From assembly GCA_005879775.1 (NCBI GenBank), contig VBJX01000024.1, forward strand, positions 1 through 8,897: a stretch of 8,897 nt of DNA, read 5' to 3'. This stretch comes from Chloroflexota bacterium (GTDB lineage Bacteria > Chloroflexota > Limnocylindria > QHBO01). Under the pieces are notes generated by a model. It ran no database searches. It was not told where the DNA came from and was given only the letters and a program-made list of their open reading frames with translations. Made by a program: the position numbers and the translations under genes. Of this stretch, positions 6,701 to 8,897 are shown piece by piece; positions within the stretch are counted from its first letter, which is position 1; every line of letters begins with the position of its first letter.

Positions 6701-7544
6701 TTCCCTCCAGGCCGTGCGTCTCGATCTCGGTGGCCTGCACGTCGGCCGGGCCGAGCCCGAACGTGCGGACCTCTGCCGGGGTTGCCGAGCGCATGGCGGC
6801 CACGCGTGGATCATCGGCATTGAGGACCGCCAGACCGTCTCGCGGCAGGGCGGCGGGGAGCTCCGTCTTGGCGCGCGTGATCGCCTCCAGGCTGCCCGCC
6901 CGCTCGAGGTGGGTCGGATGCACCGCCAAGACGACCCCGACCTCGGGCCTCGCGATCTCAGCCAGCCTGGCGATCTCACCCTCGGTGTACATGCTCATCT
7001 CCAGCACCGCCAGCTCGTGCTCGGGGGCCAGGCGCAGCAGCGTCATCGGCAGGCCGCTCTCGCTGTTCAGGTTCCCCTCGTTGCGCAGCGTCCGGTGAGT
7101 TCGCTGCAGCACGTCGGCGGTGATCTCCTTGGCGGTCGTCTTGCCGGTCGAACCGGTGATCCCCACCAGCCGGACCGCTGACTGGGCGCGCCACCAGGCC
7201 GCGACCTCCTGCAGCGCGCGCAGCGTATTCGGAGTGATCACCACTGCCACGTCGATCCCCTCGGGGAGCGGCACCGGCCGATCAAGGAGCAGGACGGAGG
7301 CCCCGGCGCGCACCGCCTCGGCCGCGTACCGGTGGCCATCAACCCGCTCACCGCGGAGCGCGACGAAGAGGCCTCCCGGGGTCACCTGGCGGGAGTCCAC
7401 GGCGGAGGTGGCGAAGGAGGTGACGCTCGTCGGCCCGAGGAGACGGCCGCCGGTGGCGACCAGGAGGTCTTCGAGACGGATCGAGGGGGGCACGCCACTC
7501 CCTGCAGAGTCTTCCGGCGAGTCTAGCAGCCGCAGGAGCCTCAC
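6552..7544 (-). CDS. murF: MurF, N-terminal and central domains (frame-disrupted gene, 5' part)
   Basis: MurF is the Mur ligase that adds D-Ala-D-Ala to UDP-MurNAc-tripeptide. This frame encodes its first about 281 residues: the substrate domain with DSRQVTPGGLFVALRGERVD (50-69), P-loop GITGSTGKTTAKE (128-140), RNEGNLNSESGLP (154-166), LEMSMYTEGEIARL (181-194), PTHLERAGSLEAITRAK (210-226) with Lys226 as the likely carbamylated lysine, and LNADDP (241-246). After THGLEG (ending at 6702) the frame leaves MurF homology and runs as unrelated sequence to a stop at 6552. The homology resumes in another frame from 6700. Read literally, this gives a 330-aa protein without the C-terminal domain. The GTG at 7544 overlaps the ftsI stop as GTGA but lacks a Shine-Dalgarno; GTG at 7493 has one and better matches the usual N terminus. 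Confidence 0.85.
   Translation of the reverse strand: MRLLRLLDSPEDSAGSGVPPSIRLEDLLVATGGRLLGPTSVTSFATSAVDSRQVTPGGLFVALRGERVDGHRYAAEAVRAGASVLLLDRPVPLPEGIDVAVVITPNTLRALQEVAAWWRAQSAVRLVGITGSTGKTTAKEITADVLQRTHRTLRNEGNLNSESGLPMTLLRLAPEHELAVLEMSMYTEGEIARLAEIARPEVGVVLAVHPTHLERAGSLEAITRAKTELPAALPRDGLAVLNADDPRVAAMRSATPAEVRTFGLGPADVQATEIETHGLEGTHPQREPGAPPDSPRAGGGRGGRALPGPSRGGGGCPGGRQPGSASDGAR
7498..7503 (-). promoter_or_regulatory. Possible ribosome binding site for a shorter murF
   Basis: AGGGAG lies four bases before an in-frame GTG at 7493 (codon 18 of the longest murF frame). The GTG at 7544 has no such site, and the 17 residues between them look like extra sequence ahead of the usual MurF N terminus. 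The competing argument for 7544 is the GTGA overlap style used elsewhere in this operon. Confidence 0.5.
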
Positions 7545-8897
7545 TTGGAGGCCACCGGGGTGGCCGGCCGATCGGGCGGGATGGCCAGGTACTCGAGCAT
7601 CTGCGGCGCCCAGTCACGGTAGACGCTGGTCACCGACTGGGCCGTCTGCAAGTTGCCCCAGGTCACCGGCCGGTGGATGAGGATCAGGGTCACGACCTTG
7701 GGAGCGGAGGCCGGCACGATCGACACGAACGACGAGTCGATCCAGCCATCGCGATAGACGTCGCGGATCTGGGTCCCGTAGATCGGACGGCCGGAGGCAT
7801 CGGTACCGGTCTGCACACGCACGGAGGCGGGTCCAGCCACCTGGGCGGTCCCCGTCTTGCCGGCCACCGAGTAGCCGGGGATCCGCGCCGGCTTGGCGAT
7901 CCCCAGGTCGACGGCGGCGGTCAGCAGCTCAAGCACGGTCTGGGCGCTCGCCTGCTGCATGATCCGCTCCCCCGGATCAGCCGAGGCCTCGTGGTAGACC
8001 CCGTCCGGGGTGGTCCAGCCGGCGATGACGTGCGGGGTCACCAGCGTCCCGCCGTTGGCGATCGCCGCGTAGCCGGCGACCAGCTGGATGGCAGTGATTC
8101 CGAGCCCCTGGCCGAAGGCGTTCTGCGCCGCAGTGAGATCCCCGTAACCCCCGGGGCCATCGGGGTCGTGCACCACTCCGGCGCTCTCCCCGGTCATGTC
8201 CACGCCGGTTGGCGTGCCGAACCCAAAGCGGCGAAACGCCTCGTAGAGCCGCTGGCGCCCGAGGAGGAGACCGATCTTGGCCGCGCCGACGTTGTCGGAG
8301 ATCTTCAGCACGTCCCCCGCGGTGATGTCCCCGTGGCCGTAGGGGTGGTACGCGCGGTCGGCGTTCTGAATTCGGTAGCCGCTGATCTGCAGGTTGTTGT
8401 CGTCGTGGACCGTGGTGGCCAGGTTGATTGCGCCGGCGTCGAACGCCGCGGCGATGGTGAACGCCTTCATCACCGATCCCGGCTCGTAGACACGGCTCAC
8501 CGCAGGATCGCTGAAGATCGACGGATCGGCCGATGCGTACTGGTTGCCGTCGAATGACGGGTAGCTGGACATCGCCAGGATGGCGCCCGTCCTGACGTCC
8601 ATGACGATCCCGGTCACGCCCTGCGCCTGGTTCTTGGTATAGGTCCCCCACATCGCCTGCTCGAGCTGGAACTGGAGACCGGCGTCGAGGGTGAGGGTCA
8701 GGTCCGAGCCGTTGACCGGCGGGCGCAGCTCGTTCACCGAGTCGGCGATCCGGCGCCCGATCACGTCGGCCTGCGCCGTGATCGAGCCGGGGAGCCCGGC
8801 GACCAGCGGGTCCGATGCCCCCTCCACTCCGTATTGCCCGACACCATCCACGTTCACGAAGCCGAGCACCTGGGCCGCCAGGGTCGTGCCGGGCGCG
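7541..8897 (-). CDS. ftsI: Class B penicillin-binding protein, FtsI/PBP2-type transpeptidase (5' end missing)
   Basis: Septal D,D-transpeptidase that cross-links peptidoglycan strands made by FtsW. The frame is open to the window edge, leaving 451 codons that lack the N-terminal membrane anchor and part of the dimerisation domain. In-frame sequence before the first possible internal start (GTG at 8869) reads APGTTLAAQ and fits the family, so the gene extends beyond the window. Seen: VLGFVNVDGVGQYGVE, DLTLTLDAGLQFQLEQAM, and the three active-site motifs: SVMK (nucleophile Ser codon 8474-8476), SDN (8291-8299) and KTGT (starting at 7858). FGQGLGITAIQLVAGYAAIA is also typical. No PASTA domain follows; the protein ends soon after the transpeptidase fold. 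The stop overlaps the GTG of murF. FtsI is preferred over the elongation PBP2 because of the dcw location. Confidence 0.93.
   Translation of the reverse strand, partial: APGTTLAAQVLGFVNVDGVGQYGVEGASDPLVAGLPGSITAQADVIGRRIADSVNELRPPVNGSDLTLTLDAGLQFQLEQAMWGTYTKNQAQGVTGIVMDVRTGAILAMSSYPSFDGNQYASADPSIFSDPAVSRVYEPGSVMKAFTIAAAFDAGAINLATTVHDDNNLQISGYRIQNADRAYHPYGHGDITAGDVLKISDNVGAAKIGLLLGRQRLYEAFRRFGFGTPTGVDMTGESAGVVHDPDGPGGYGDLTAAQNAFGQGLGITAIQLVAGYAAIANGGTLVTPHVIAGWTTPDGVYHEASADPGERIMQQASAQTVLELLTAAVDLGIAKPARIPGYSVAGKTGTAQVAGPASVRVQTGTDASGRPIYGTQIRDVYRDGWIDSSFVSIVPASAPKVVTLILIHRPVTWGNLQTAQSVTSVYRDWAPQMLEYLAIPPDRPATPVASK

Larger units (their letters stand above)
1..8897 (-). other. dcw operon segment (ftsI-murF-mraY-murD-ftsW-murG-murB-ddl)
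   Basis: All eight genes run the same way. The junctions are GTGA (ftsI/murF), TGATG (murF/mraY), an 8-base gap (mraY/murD), GTGA (murD/ftsW), a 95-base overlap (ftsW/murG), ATGA (murG/murB) and GTGA (murB/ddl). There is no room for internal terminators, so one transcript with translational coupling is the simplest reading. The canonical order would place murE between ftsI and murF and murC between murG and murB; neither is present. The operon promoter and the ends of the cluster, such as mraZ/rsmH upstream and ftsQ-ftsA-ftsZ downstream, are outside the window if they exist. Confidence 0.85.

Noticed and set aside
6690..6715. Programmed ribosomal frameshifting in murF
   Set aside because: No convincing slippery heptamer is seen at the junction, and residues conserved in the family are missing, so a frameshift alone would not restore a normal protein.
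1..8897. A hidden murC or murE, or any RNA gene, CRISPR array, transposon or terminator hairpin
   Set aside because: All frames between the recognised genes were considered; the junctions leave no room, and no repeats or mobile-element genes were noticed.

Overview
The window is a compact piece of a bacterial dcw (division and cell wall) gene cluster. Every supported gene is on the minus strand, so transcription runs from high to low coordinates. In that direction the order is ftsI/pbp (5' end cut by the window edge), murF, mraY, murD, ftsW, murG, murB and ddl (3' part cut by the other edge). The DNA is very GC-rich, and almost every long plus-strand reading frame is an antisense shadow of these genes. 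The gene order and several sequence variants (MurB with FGISVPGTLGG, MurG with VWEGN in place of HEQN) fit a GC-rich, deep-branching Gram-positive-like phylum. My best guess is Chloroflexota, from general impression only.

Layout by coordinate: 1-449 ddl start; 446-1411 murB; 1408-2529 murG; 2435-3691 ftsW; 3688-5124 murD; 5133-6116 mraY; 6116-7544 murF (broken by a frame change near 6701); 7541-8897 ftsI-type transpeptidase. Neighbours are joined by 4-base GTGA or ATGA overlaps, a 1-base TGATG overlap, an 8-base gap, or in one case a 95-base overlap. No promoter, terminator, RNA gene, repeat array or mobile element is evident, and no non-coding stretch exceeds a few tens of bases. The segment therefore looks like the interior of one long, translationally coupled operon.

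Together the genes cover much of lipid II synthesis and its use. MurB completes UDP-MurNAc, MurD adds D-Glu, Ddl makes D-Ala-D-Ala and MurF attaches it. MraY moves the product onto the lipid carrier (lipid I), and MurG adds GlcNAc (lipid II). FtsW polymerises the glycan and the FtsI-type PBP cross-links it at the septum.

The notable points are departures from the textbook cluster. murE is absent between ftsI and murF, and murC is absent between murG and murB. murF is split into two frames with about a dozen residues missing at the junction. ddl lacks the segment that normally forms its first helix. ftsW runs 95 bases into murG. MurG, MurD and MraY carry substitutions at normally conserved motif positions. 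I see no undescribed system here. The broken murF and shortened ddl, both in normally essential genes, should first be checked as assembly or sequencing errors.
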